Below the pieces are notes generated by a model, which ran no database searches, was not told the DNA's origin, and saw nothing but the letters and a program-made list of their open reading frames with translations. The position numbers and the translations under genes are program-made. Below are positions 7,963-16,060 of a DNA stretch of 64,000 bases, piece after piece. Position 1 is the first letter of the stretch, and every line of letters begins with the position of its first letter. The stretch comes from Flintibacter sp. KGMB00164 (GTDB taxonomy: Bacteria; Bacillota; Clostridia; Oscillospirales; Oscillospiraceae), in contig NZ_CP044227.1 of assembly GCF_008727735.1 (NCBI RefSeq), positions 310,001-374,000 on the forward strand, read 5' to 3'.

Positions 7963-9669
7963 TCAGTTTTTTCCGCTCAGCTGATACTGATCCAGCTTGC
8001 GGTACAGTGTCCGCAGACTGATGCCAAGCTGTTTGGCGATCATCTTCTTGCCCTCCAGGGTGTAGCCGTACTTGGTCAGCAGGGCTTTGATCTGATCCTC
8101 TTCCCGGGGCGGAGCGGGAGCCTTGCAGGGAAGCTCCTGTGCAGGACAGGTGAGATACTCAGGCAGGGCGTCGGGGGTGAGTTCCTTTTCCTCACACAGG
8201 TTGGCGCTGTATTCAATGGCGTTTTGCAGTTCGCGCACATTGCCCGGCCAGGGGTATTCCGTCAGCAGCTGTTCAGCCTGGGGAGAGAAGGTCTGAAGGG
8301 GAGTTTCCATGCGCTGCTTGAGGCGCTGCAGATAGTGCTTGGCGATGGGCAGAATGTCGCCCTTTCGTTCCCGCAGGGGCGGGATAGTCAGGTTGATGAC
8401 GCTGATGCGGTAGTAGAGGTCCTCCCGGAACTTGCCCTCCTGGATCAGTTCTTTTAAATTCCGGTTGGTAGCCGCCACCACACGGATGTCCAGATGGATC
8501 TTCTCGGTGGAGCCCACCCGCTCCAGCTCATACTCCTGCAAGACCCGCAGCAGCTTGGGCTGGACGGACAGGGGCATCTCCCCCAGCTCGTCCAGAAAGA
8601 GGGTGCCTCCCTGGGCCATTTCGATCTTGCCCATCTTGCCGCCCTTCTTGGCCCCGGTGAAGGAGCCCTCCTCATAGCCGAACAACTCGCTCTCAAACAG
8701 GTTTTCCGGGATGCTGGAGCAGTTGATGGCAACAAAGGGGTAGCGGCTGCGGTTGCTCTGGTTGTGCAGCGCCCGGGCCACCAGCTCTTTTCCGGTTCCC
8801 GTCTCTCCGGTGATGAGGACCGGGGTGGGGCTGTTGGCCAGCTTGGACACCATGCGGTGGATGGACTGGATGGCGGCGCTGTCTCCCACGATCCCGCCCG
8901 GCGCGCCGGTCTCCTTGGGGAATACCTCGTCAGAAAAGCGCAGCAGCACGGCGGAGATGTGATCGTCCACCCGCACGGCCCGGGTGGTGAGCTTTGCGAT
9001 CCCGTCTCCCACCGGCACCCGGCATTCAAACAGGTCGCTGCCCCGCAGCAGCCGGCGCACCGTCTCCTCGGGCAGAATTTGCCACAGGGAAGATGTGGTG
9101 GCTCCGCAGGACTGGATGAGCTGGGCCGCCCGCTGGTTATACCGCAGGATCACCCCGTGGGGGTCGGCCAGCACCATGGGCTGGCTGTTCACATCCAGAG
9201 CGCTTTGCAGCAGATGGTCCTGGCTGGCGCTGCCCTGGTCTCCGGCGGCAGTCTTCAGATGGTCGCTGATCAAAGTGCCCAGCTCGGTGACCGCATCCAA
9301 ATATAAGGGAGTGTTCTCCTGGATGCGCTTTTGTCCCTCCTTGGTAAAGGAGGTCAGCGCCGCCACCCCTACCACCTGGGTGTCCACCCGGATGCAGCAG
9401 AGAATTTCAATGGTAGCCGGGCAGTGATTTTTAAAGCGGCAGCCAATGCAGGAGGGCATCTCGCCGGGGGTGTTGACCAGCACGCTGCCGCTGTTCATCA
9501 CCTCTTGAATGGAGGGACTATGGACGGTGCGGCCCTTTTTCTTCAGATAGGTGGGCGTGCAGAAAAACAGCTGATCCCGGTCAAAAATGGCAATTTCCAA
9601 GCGCAGAGAATTGGCAATCGCCAGGGACAGACGTTCAATGGATGGGCGGATAGCTTCCATCTGATACAT
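7963..9669 (-). CDS. Sigma-54-dependent transcriptional activator (sensor-AAA+-Fis)
   Basis: A 568-residue enhancer-binding protein. The N-terminal part (about 1-150) looks like a GAF-type sensor with a Cys cluster (CIGCRFKNHCPATIEILCC); a PAS-like part follows (about 165-265, QPMVLADPHGVILRYN). The AAA+ domain has Walker A GETGTGKE, the sigma-54 contact loop as GSFTGA (consensus GAFTGA) and Walker B GTLFLDELGEMP. A Fis-type helix-turn-helix closes the protein (KKMIAKQLGISLRTLYRKL). There is no receiver domain, so it probably senses a ligand directly. The ATG at 9669 follows AAAGGAGGG by 6 bases. It sits between two units that carry -24/-12 promoters, which makes it their likely activator. 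Confidence 0.93.
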   Translation of the reverse strand: MYQMEAIRPSIERLSLAIANSLRLEIAIFDRDQLFFCTPTYLKKKGRTVHSPSIQEVMNSGSVLVNTPGEMPSCIGCRFKNHCPATIEILCCIRVDTQVVGVAALTSFTKEGQKRIQENTPLYLDAVTELGTLISDHLKTAAGDQGSASQDHLLQSALDVNSQPMVLADPHGVILRYNQRAAQLIQSCGATTSSLWQILPEETVRRLLRGSDLFECRVPVGDGIAKLTTRAVRVDDHISAVLLRFSDEVFPKETGAPGGIVGDSAAIQSIHRMVSKLANSPTPVLITGETGTGKELVARALHNQSNRSRYPFVAINCSSIPENLFESELFGYEEGSFTGAKKGGKMGKIEMAQGGTLFLDELGEMPLSVQPKLLRVLQEYELERVGSTEKIHLDIRVVAATNRNLKELIQEGKFREDLYYRISVINLTIPPLRERKGDILPIAKHYLQRLKQRMETPLQTFSPQAEQLLTEYPWPGNVRELQNAIEYSANLCEEKELTPDALPEYLTCPAQELPCKAPAPPREEDQIKALLTKYGYTLEGKKMIAKQLGISLRTLYRKLDQYQLSGKN

Positions 9670-9752
9670 GCAGATTCCCTCCTTTATCCCCTGATACCGT
9701 TGCAAAATCCGTGAAAACAGAGCAAAATAGGAATGCAGAGGCTGTTTTCGAC

Positions 9753-9782
9753 ATTATAGCACGCCTGCTGCTGAGTTGCCAA
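9753..9782 (-). promoter_or_regulatory. Sigma-70 type promoter of the activator gene
   Basis: On the minus strand TTGGCA (9782-9777), an 18-bp spacer and a perfect TATAAT (9758-9753) lie about 85 bp before the start. The activator is thus made by the housekeeping polymerase while its targets use sigma-54. Confidence 0.75.
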
Positions 9783-9803
9783 CATCGAATTTTTGTGTGA
9801 CAA

Positions 9804-9823
9804 TGTTTGCCACATGGCAAACA
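9804..9823. promoter_or_regulatory. Palindromic enhancer site (probable activator-binding UAS)
   Basis: TGTTTGCCA and TGGCAAACA are 9-bp perfect arms around a CA centre. The site is about 170-190 bp upstream of the -24/-12 promoter at 9992, the usual position for a sigma-54 enhancer, and just upstream of the activator's own -35 box, so it could also serve autoregulation. Confidence 0.7.
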
Positions 9824-9991
9824 ATTTCTCCTGACTTTGACAACTTTTTGCCGCGGGGCTGCGGCGGCTGTCGGGAGGAGGAGAAAGGCCACCGGTGGTT
9901 TTTCTCCCAGAAGTGTCAGGGAGAGAGAAAAAAGCGGCCATTCCATCATTTTTTCTTAGCCATGAATTTTTTCTGTTTTAAAATTTCTTAT

Positions 9992-10008
9992 TTGGCACGC
10001 CGTTTGCT
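9992..10008 (+). promoter_or_regulatory. Sigma-54 (-24/-12) promoter of the SDR/GcvP-like operon
   Basis: TTGGCACGCCGTTTGCT matches the consensus fully; GG (9994-9995) and GC (10006-10007) are 10 bases apart. Transcription should start near 10019, giving a leader of about 68 bases to the SDR gene. Confidence 0.93.
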
Positions 10009-10086
10009 TATGTATAGGGGCATCCAAAGAAAATCCTGCCCGACAGGGCAACGACGTGCCATCATTGCAGAAGGAGGAGACATATT

Positions 10087-10884
10087 ATGCTGCAGAAGAA
10101 GGATCCCTTGAATCTTACCGGAAAGGTCGCCGTCGTGACCGGCGGAAGCTCCGGAATCGGACTGGGCGTTGTGGAACTGCTGTCTGCGTACGGCGCCAAG
10201 GTGGCTATGGTAGATATCAGCCCCAAGGGAGCAGATAAAGCCAAGGAGCTCCAGGATGCCGGCCGTGAGGTGGAATTCTTCCAATGTGACGTGACCAGCG
10301 AGGCCAGCGTCATGGCGGCCGTGAAGGCCATTGTGGACCGCTGGGGCAAGATCGATATCCTTCATAACAACGCCGGCGTTACCGTGCGTAAGACCATGCC
10401 CGACCTGACGGAGAAGGAGTGGGACTTTGTGCTGGATGTAGGTCTTAAGGGCCTGTTCCTGTTCTCCAAGCACGTCATCCCCGTCATGGAGGCCAACGGC
10501 GGCGGCAGCATCATCAATACCGGCTCCGGCTGGGGTCTCAAGGGCGGCGACCAGGCCGCGGCCTACTGCGCGGTGAAGGGCGGCATCGTCAACGTCACCC
10601 GGGCCATGGCCATTGACCACGGGCCCAAGAACATCCGCGTCAACAGCGTCAACCCCGGCGACACCGACACCGCCATGCTGCGGGACGAGGGCCGTCAGAC
10701 CGGCGCGGTCACTGCCGGCGACGGACACATGGACGCCTACCTGGCCGACTGCGGCTCCAGCCGTCCTCTGGCCCGCATCGGACAGCCTGAGGATATTGCC
10801 AACGCGGTGCTGTTTTTGGCCTCTGATCTGGCCAGCTGGATCACCGGCGCGGCGCTGGTGGTGGACGGCGGCGGTATCGCCTGA
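10087..10884 (+). CDS. SDR-family dehydrogenase, first gene of the sigma-54 operon
   Basis: A 265-residue classical short-chain dehydrogenase. The nucleotide site TGGSSGIG is at 18-25, NNAG at 94-97, and the catalytic Ser147, Tyr160 and Lys164 (YCAVK) are all present. Asp43 at the end of the second strand favours NAD+ over NADP+. AAGGAGGAG lies before the ATG. It precedes a GcvPA/GcvPB-like pair by 36 bases. The likely job is oxidation of a hydroxyl group on the substrate, or reduction of a carbonyl product, of that PLP enzyme; the substrate is not evident. Its QAAAYCAVKGG segment is of the general 3-oxoacyl/sugar-dehydrogenase sort and gives no further clue. Confidence 0.88.
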   Translation: MLQKKDPLNLTGKVAVVTGGSSGIGLGVVELLSAYGAKVAMVDISPKGADKAKELQDAGREVEFFQCDVTSEASVMAAVKAIVDRWGKIDILHNNAGVTVRKTMPDLTEKEWDFVLDVGLKGLFLFSKHVIPVMEANGGGSIINTGSGWGLKGGDQAAAYCAVKGGIVNVTRAMAIDHGPKNIRVNSVNPGDTDTAMLRDEGRQTGAVTAGDGHMDAYLADCGSSRPLARIGQPEDIANAVLFLASDLASWITGAALVVDGGGIA

Positions 10885-10920
10885 TCTTCCCGATAACGTT
10901 TGCAAGGAGGAATGGACTTT

Positions 10921-12309
10921 ATGAACGGCTTTGAACGCCATCCCTATATTCCCAACTCGGTACCTGAGGTGCAGCAGGAGATGCTGCAGGAGCTGGGTAT
11001 GTCCTCTCTGGAGGAGCTGCACAAGAATGTGCCCGAGCTGCTCAAGCTGAAAAAGGAAATGGACCTGCCCCCCGCATTTGAATCCGAGTACGCCCTGCGC
11101 CGCCATGTGGAGGGACTGCTGGGCAAGGATACCAGCTGCAAGAAGAACCTGAACTTCCTGGGCGCGGGCTGCTGGCAACACTATGTGCCCGCCATCTGTG
11201 ACGAGATCAACGGCAAGGGCGAGTTTTTGACCGCCTACGGCGGCGAGCCCTACAACGACGAGGGCCGCTTCCAGGCTCTGTTTGAGTATGAGAGCATGGT
11301 GGCCGAGCTGGTGGACATGGACGTGGTCAACGTCCCCACTATGGACTGGGCCCAGGCGGCCGCCACCACCGTGCGCATGGCCCAGCGCATCACCGGCCGC
11401 AGCGTGGTGCTGGTGCCGGAGTACATGGACCCGGACAAGCTCCAGGCTATGAAGAACTACGGCGAGAGCTGCATCACCTTCCAGCCCGTCGCCGCCACCT
11501 CTCAGGGCACCATGGACCTGGAGGACCTGAAGGCCAAGCTCAACGACCAGGTCATCGGCGTCTACTTTGAGAACCCCGGCTACCTGGGCGTCATCGAGCC
11601 CAACGGCCAGCAGATCTCCGACCTGGTTCACGCCGCCGGCGGTCTGAGCCTGGTGGGCGTGGATCCCATCTCCCTGGGCGTGCTGGCCGCTCCCCCCTCC
11701 TACGGCGCGGACATCGTCTGCGGCGACCTGCAGCCTCTGGGTATCCACATGAACTACGGCGGCGGCCAGTCCGGCTTTATGGCCACCCGGGACGAGGAGA
11801 AGTTCGTCATGGAATTCCCCTCCCGTCTCTTCGGCCTGGCCCCCACCTCCCAGCCCGGCGAGTACGGCTTTGGCGACGTAGCTTATGACCGCACCTCCTT
11901 CGGCCACCTGCGTGAGCGGGGCAAGGAGTACGTCGGCACTCAGTCTGCCCTGTGGGGCATTACCGCCGGCGTCTATCTGGCCACCATGGGTCCTCAGGGT
12001 ATGAAGGACGTGGGCCAGACCATTCTGCAAAATTCCCATTACGCTGCCAAGAAGCTCAGCAGCATTCCCGGCGTCAAGGCCAACGCCCTGGGCGGCGCCT
12101 TCTTCAAGGAGTTTGTGGTGGACTTCACCCAGACCGGCAAGACGGTGGCCCAGATCAATGAGGCCCTGCGGGAGAAGGGTATCTTCGGCGGCAAGGATCT
12201 GTCCAAGCAGTTCCCCGCCCTGGGACAGTCCGCCCTCTACTGTGTGACTGAGATCCACACCAAAGAGGATCTGGACGAGCTGACCTCCGCGCTGGCGGAG
12301 ATCCTGTGA
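10921..12309 (+). CDS. GcvPA-like subunit, divergent from glycine decarboxylase
   Basis: A 462-residue homologue of the alpha subunit of two-part glycine decarboxylase. The opening HPYIPNSVPEVQQEML-type segment, FLGAGCWQHYVP and the C-terminal half align by eye with the bona fide GcvPA at 20.6-21.9 kb, but the block that reads [12 protein letters not shown] there is AYGGEPYNDEGR here, and [14 protein letters not shown] becomes NVPTMDWAQAAATTV. These are normally among the most conserved parts, so the substrate or the partner protein has probably changed. The ATG at 10921 is used because AAGGAGG lies 10 bases before it; an ATG at 10912 is too close to that site. The GcvPB-like gene follows after 17 bases. 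Confidence 0.85.
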   Translation: MNGFERHPYIPNSVPEVQQEMLQELGMSSLEELHKNVPELLKLKKEMDLPPAFESEYALRRHVEGLLGKDTSCKKNLNFLGAGCWQHYVPAICDEINGKGEFLTAYGGEPYNDEGRFQALFEYESMVAELVDMDVVNVPTMDWAQAAATTVRMAQRITGRSVVLVPEYMDPDKLQAMKNYGESCITFQPVAATSQGTMDLEDLKAKLNDQVIGVYFENPGYLGVIEPNGQQISDLVHAAGGLSLVGVDPISLGVLAAPPSYGADIVCGDLQPLGIHMNYGGGQSGFMATRDEEKFVMEFPSRLFGLAPTSQPGEYGFGDVAYDRTSFGHLRERGKEYVGTQSALWGITAGVYLATMGPQGMKDVGQTILQNSHYAAKKLSSIPGVKANALGGAFFKEFVVDFTQTGKTVAQINEALREKGIFGGKDLSKQFPALGQSALYCVTEIHTKEDLDELTSALAEIL

Positions 12310-12326
12310 GAGAGGAGTGGTGAAGT

Positions 12327-13895
12327 ATGAAACGAATCGACCGCTCGGAGAAGGTTCGCGTGGGCTTCCACCAGGCAAAGTGGGACGAGCCCATTATCTA
12401 TGAGCTGAGCACCCCCGGTGAGCGGGGCATCCTGGTCCCCAAGGCCAGCGCTCAGGTAGCCCAGGAGGTAGGCGACGGCTTTTCCTCCATCCCCGCCGGC
12501 ATGGCCCGGAGCACTCCGGTCAATCTGCCGGAGATGGCCCAGAACCGGGTACTGCGCCACTACGCCCGTCTGGCCCAGCAGACCCTGGGCGCCGATGTGA
12601 ACATTGAGATCGGCCAGGGCACCTGCACCGTGAAATACAGCCCCAAGGTCAACGACCAGCTGGCCCGCCTCATTGAGGACTACCATCCCCTCCAGGACGA
12701 GAGCACCGTCCAGGGCCTGCTGCAGATCTTCTATGAGACCGACCGCTATATGTGTGAGATCTCCGGTATGGACCGCTTTACCTTCCAGCCCGGCGGCGGC
12801 TCCCAGGGTATCCTCACCATGGCCAGCCTGATCCGCGCCTACTTTAAGGATAAGGAAGAGGACCGGGACGAGATCATCACCACCATCTACTCCCATCCCT
12901 CCGACGCCGCCGCTCCGGCCGTGGCCGGCTTCAAGATCGTCTACCTCCAGCCTGACCCCATCACCGGTCTGCCCGATCTGGAGCAGCTGAAGGCGGCGGT
13001 CACCGAGCGCACCGCCGGTTATATCGTGGCCAACCCAGAGGACACCGGCGTGTACAACAGCCACGTGAAGGAATTTGTGGACTACGTCCACTCCAAGGGC
13101 GGTCTGTGCGCTTACGACCAGGCCAATGCCAACGGCCTGCTGGGCGTCACCCGCGCCCGGGACGCCGGCTTTGATATGTGCTTCTTCAACCTGCATAAGA
13201 CCTTCTCCACCCCCCACGGCTGCGGCGGTCCCGCCTGCGGCGCCACCGGCGTGCGCAAGGATCTGGAGCGCTTCCTGCCCGGTCCCCTGGTGGACTTTGA
13301 CGGCCAGCGCTATTTCCTTAACCGGGATGTGTGCGCCGATCCCTCCGGCGTGGGCAAGGTCCGCTCCTGGTACGGTGTGGCTCAGGTCGTGCTGAAGGCC
13401 TACTGCTGGATCCGCAGCTTGGGCGCCAACGGCCTGTACCAGGTGGCCAAGACCGCAGTGCTCAACAACAACTACCTGTTCAAAAAGCTCATGGAGCTGC
13501 CCGACGTCACCGCCTACTACGAGGACGGCAACAACCAGCGTGTGGAGCAGGCCCGTTATTCCCTGGAGAACCTGGAGAAGGAGACCGGCATCTCCACCGG
13601 CGACATTCAGCGCCGCATGATGGACTTCGGCATGCACTACTGGACCTCTCACCACCCCTACTATCTGCCTGAGCCCATGACCCTGGAGCCCACCGAGACT
13701 CCCTCCAAGCAGGACATCGACGAGTACATTGAGACGCTGAAATACGTCTTCCGCGAGGCTCATGAGAATCCCGACATTATCCGCACCGCGCCTCACCGCA
13801 GCGTGACCCACCAGGTGGATGAGTCCGGCATGGACGATCCCGCCAAGTGGGCCCTCTCCTGGAAAACCTACCTGCGCAAGTACAGCGAGATCTGA
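12327..13895 (+). CDS. GcvPB-like PLP subunit, divergent from glycine decarboxylase
   Basis: A 522-residue homologue of the catalytic beta subunit of glycine decarboxylase, about 48 residues longer than the true GcvPB in this window. The PLP lysine is K291 in [13 protein letters not shown], with the ring-binding Asp in CAYDQANANG and H190 retained. The block that is [10 protein letters not shown] in true GcvPB is SHPSDAAAPA here, and GGGGPGAG is GCGGPACG. The fold and cofactor chemistry are therefore kept while the substrate pocket is altered. No GcvH or GcvT is encoded with it. It may decarboxylate or cleave another amino acid; acting with the H-protein from 22 kb cannot be excluded. Confidence 0.87.
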   Translation: MKRIDRSEKVRVGFHQAKWDEPIIYELSTPGERGILVPKASAQVAQEVGDGFSSIPAGMARSTPVNLPEMAQNRVLRHYARLAQQTLGADVNIEIGQGTCTVKYSPKVNDQLARLIEDYHPLQDESTVQGLLQIFYETDRYMCEISGMDRFTFQPGGGSQGILTMASLIRAYFKDKEEDRDEIITTIYSHPSDAAAPAVAGFKIVYLQPDPITGLPDLEQLKAAVTERTAGYIVANPEDTGVYNSHVKEFVDYVHSKGGLCAYDQANANGLLGVTRARDAGFDMCFFNLHKTFSTPHGCGGPACGATGVRKDLERFLPGPLVDFDGQRYFLNRDVCADPSGVGKVRSWYGVAQVVLKAYCWIRSLGANGLYQVAKTAVLNNNYLFKKLMELPDVTAYYEDGNNQRVEQARYSLENLEKETGISTGDIQRRMMDFGMHYWTSHHPYYLPEPMTLEPTETPSKQDIDEYIETLKYVFREAHENPDIIRTAPHRSVTHQVDESGMDDPAKWALSWKTYLRKYSEI

Positions 13896-13921
13896 TTTCC
13901 TCCCCCAGGAAACGGATCTTT

Positions 13922-13958
13922 GACAGCCGGGGCGGGCGTGGAGCCCGCCCCGGCTGTT
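13922..13958 (+). other. Strong intercistronic hairpin before the AcoX-like gene
   Basis: ACAGCCGGGGCGGGC (13923-13937) pairs perfectly with GCCCGCCCCGGCTGT (13943-13957) around a 5-base loop. There is no T run, so it is more likely a partial terminator or an RNA-stabilising element that lowers or protects expression of the last gene. Confidence 0.7.
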
Positions 13959-13977
13959 CCAATATAGGAGGATGCCT

Positions 13978-15090
13978 ATGAAAACCGTTGGCCTGATCAT
14001 CAACCCCATCGCCGGACTGGGAGGCAGCGTCGGCCTGAAGGGCACCGACCACGTGGCCCAGGAGGCCCTGCGCCGGGGCGCGGTTCCCCATGCCGGGGAG
14101 CGGACCTGCCAGGCCCTTCAGGCCCTGGCACAGACGGCAGTTCCTTTCCAGGTGGTCACATGGCCGGGAGCCATGGGCAGCGACGCGGCCCAGAGCCTGG
14201 GGCTTCCCTGCCGCCTGCTGCCCGGCGCTCCCCAGGGAGGGGCCACTCAGGGAGAGGACACCCAGGCCCTGGCCAAGGCGCTGGCGGCGGAGGGGGTAGA
14301 CCTTATCCTGTTTGCCGGCGGCGATGGGACTGCCCGGGACGTCTATAACGCCCTGGGACTGGGCACACCGGTGCTGGGCATCCCCGCGGGCGTGAAGATC
14401 CACTCCCCCGTGTTTGGCCGAAGCCCCCGGGATGCCGGGCGGCTGGCCGCCCTGTGGCTGGAGCAGGAGACGGGCCGCACCCGGGAGGAGGAGGTGCTGG
14501 ACATCGACGAGGAGCTCTACCGTCAGGGCCGCATCAACACCCGGCTGTACGGCTATCTCACCATTCCCGCCCAGTCCGGCCTCACCCAGAGCCGAAAGGC
14601 CCCCACCCCTCTCTCCGATGCCCAGGCCATCCGGGCCATTGCCTTCCAGGTTACCGACCACATGGAGCCGGGGGTCAACTATCTCATTGGAGCGGGCACC
14701 ACCACCCGGGGCGTGATGGAGGTGCTGGGGCTGCCCAATACCCTTATCGGTGTGGACCTGGTGCGGGACGGCAAGCTTATTGCCTCCGACCTGTCTGGAC
14801 TGGATATTCCCGCCCTGCTGGAGGGCCGCCCTACCAAGCTGGTGGTGACGGTGACCGGCGGACAGGGCTGCCTCTTTGGCCGGGGCAACCAACAGCTCAC
14901 CCCCCAGGTGCTGCGGCAGGTAGGAAAGGAGAACATCATTCTTCTGGCCACCCCCGCCAAGCTGGCCCAGTTGCGGGGCCAGCCTCTGTGGGTGGATACC
15001 ATTGACCCGGAGCTCAATGAGAGCCTGTGCGGCTACTACCGGGTGATCTCCGGTTATGGGGAATTCACTTTGTGCCGGGTAGTGTGTTAA
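13978..15090 (+). CDS. ATP-NAD kinase-family (AcoX-like) protein
   Basis: A 370-residue member of the ATP-NAD kinase superfamily, in the branch that includes AcoX of acetoin clusters. The start motif GLIINPIAGLGGSVGLKG and the GGDGTARD nucleotide motif (about 118-125) are clear, followed by GIPAGVKIHSPVFG and GAGTTTRGVMEVLGLPNT. AcoX-type proteins accompany acetoin and related operons but their reaction is not settled. The ATG at 13978 follows AGGAGG by 7 bases; the ATG two codons earlier abuts the site. As last gene of the sigma-54 operon it may phosphorylate a small metabolite or a nucleotide cofactor used there. Confidence 0.8.
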   Translation: MKTVGLIINPIAGLGGSVGLKGTDHVAQEALRRGAVPHAGERTCQALQALAQTAVPFQVVTWPGAMGSDAAQSLGLPCRLLPGAPQGGATQGEDTQALAKALAAEGVDLILFAGGDGTARDVYNALGLGTPVLGIPAGVKIHSPVFGRSPRDAGRLAALWLEQETGRTREEEVLDIDEELYRQGRINTRLYGYLTIPAQSGLTQSRKAPTPLSDAQAIRAIAFQVTDHMEPGVNYLIGAGTTTRGVMEVLGLPNTLIGVDLVRDGKLIASDLSGLDIPALLEGRPTKLVVTVTGGQGCLFGRGNQQLTPQVLRQVGKENIILLATPAKLAQLRGQPLWVDTIDPELNESLCGYYRVISGYGEFTLCRVVC

Positions 15091-15098
15091 AGAAAACA

Positions 15099-15168
15099 GG
15101 AGGAGACCAATGGTCTCCTCCCATGGATTGCGATACGTATTTGGGAGAGGACCATCCGGTCCTCTCCC
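15099..15168. terminator. Pair of hairpins between converging operons
   Basis: Stem one is GGAGGAGACCA (15099-15109) with TGGTCTCCTCC (15111-15121); on the minus strand it is followed by TGTTTTCTTT and should end the serine dehydratase operon. Stem two is GGGAGAGGACC (15143-15153) with GGTCCTCTCCC (15158-15168), followed on the plus strand by ATTTTAAT, and should end the sigma-54 operon. Confidence 0.8.
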
Positions 15169-15171
15169 ATT

Positions 15172-16047
15172 TTAATCTCCAAAGACGGCCCGGCGCATGG
15201 CCTGGCCGGTGGGCGTGGCGGCCAAACCGCCCTGGGCGGTCTCCCGCAGGGAGCAGGGCATGGACTCGCCCACCGCGCCCATGGCCTGGATGCACTCGTC
15301 CACCGGGATCTTGCTCTCCACCCCGGCCAGGGCCATCTCCGCGGAGGAAAAGGCGATGACCACGCCGCCCACATTGCGCTTGATGCAGGGGATCTCCACC
15401 AGTCCGGCCACCGGGTCGCACACCAGCCCCAGCTGGTTTTTCAGGGCGATGGCGCAGGCGTGGGCCGCCTGGGCGGGACTGCCGCCCTGCAGCTCCACCA
15501 GGGCAGCGGCCGCCATGGCCGCCGCCGAGCCGCACTCGGCCTGACAGCCTCCCTGGGCGCCGGCGATGCAGGCCTTCTGGGCAATGACCATGCCCACCGC
15601 GCCGGCGGTAAACAGGGCCATCACGCCCGCCTCCCGGCTGCAGCGGTCCTCCTCCACCATGGATACCACGGTTCCGGGCAGAATCCCGCAGGAACCGGCG
15701 GTGGGAGCGGCTACGATCTTGCCCATGGCGGCGTTGTATTCTGCCACCGCCACAGCCCGGGCAATAGCCCGGTTGAGAAACGCTCCGGTGATGCCGCCGC
15801 TCTGGGCGTAGCGCCACAGGCGGGCGCCGTCACCCCCGGTCAGCCCTGAGGTGGAGCGCAGCTCCGGGTCCAGCCCGGCCTGCACGGCCTCCTGCATCAC
15901 CGTGAAGCGGTGCTGCATGTTGTCCAGCAGCTGCTGGGGGGAGAGCTCCATCTGCTGGGCCTGGTCGGCCAGAACCAGCTGGGACAGGCTCACGCCCTGC
16001 TCCTGTGCCGCCTGGCACAGCTCAGAAATCGAAGTATACTCCAGCAT
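15172..16047 (-). CDS. sdaAA: L-serine dehydratase, alpha subunit (Fe-S type)
   Basis: A 291-residue subunit of the oxygen-sensitive [4Fe-4S] L-serine ammonia-lyase, which converts L-serine to pyruvate and ammonia. The family motifs TSGLTGGDGARL, PTAGSCGILPG, CQAECGSAAAMAAAAL and CDPVAGLVEIPCIKRN supply the conserved cysteines. AAGGGGGA precedes the ATG by 7 bases. It is the last gene of the glycine-riboswitch operon, 13 bases after sdaAB, so it completes the route glycine to serine to pyruvate. Confidence 0.95.
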   Translation of the reverse strand: MLEYTSISELCQAAQEQGVSLSQLVLADQAQQMELSPQQLLDNMQHRFTVMQEAVQAGLDPELRSTSGLTGGDGARLWRYAQSGGITGAFLNRAIARAVAVAEYNAAMGKIVAAPTAGSCGILPGTVVSMVEEDRCSREAGVMALFTAGAVGMVIAQKACIAGAQGGCQAECGSAAAMAAAALVELQGGSPAQAAHACAIALKNQLGLVCDPVAGLVEIPCIKRNVGGVVIAFSSAEMALAGVESKIPVDECIQAMGAVGESMPCSLRETAQGGLAATPTGQAMRRAVFGD

Positions 16048-16060
16048 GGCGATTCCCCCT

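Noticed and set aside
9988-12378. A 796-codon open frame on the minus strand opposite the SDR and GcvPA-like genes
   Set aside because: It is a shadow caused by the strong third-position GC of the plus-strand genes; its translation is Gly/His/Leu/Val-rich with no family motif, and it would run through the sigma-54 promoter.
10921-13895. Reading the GcvP-like pair simply as a second glycine cleavage system
   Set aside because: No H-, T- or L-protein is encoded with it and several near-invariant P-protein blocks are altered, so the plain annotation would mislead.
15099-15168. Two adjacent GGAG-rich palindromes considered as an insertion-sequence remnant
   Set aside because: Each palindrome has the placement and tail of a terminator for one of the two converging operons, and the two stems are not copies of each other beyond a purine-rich core.
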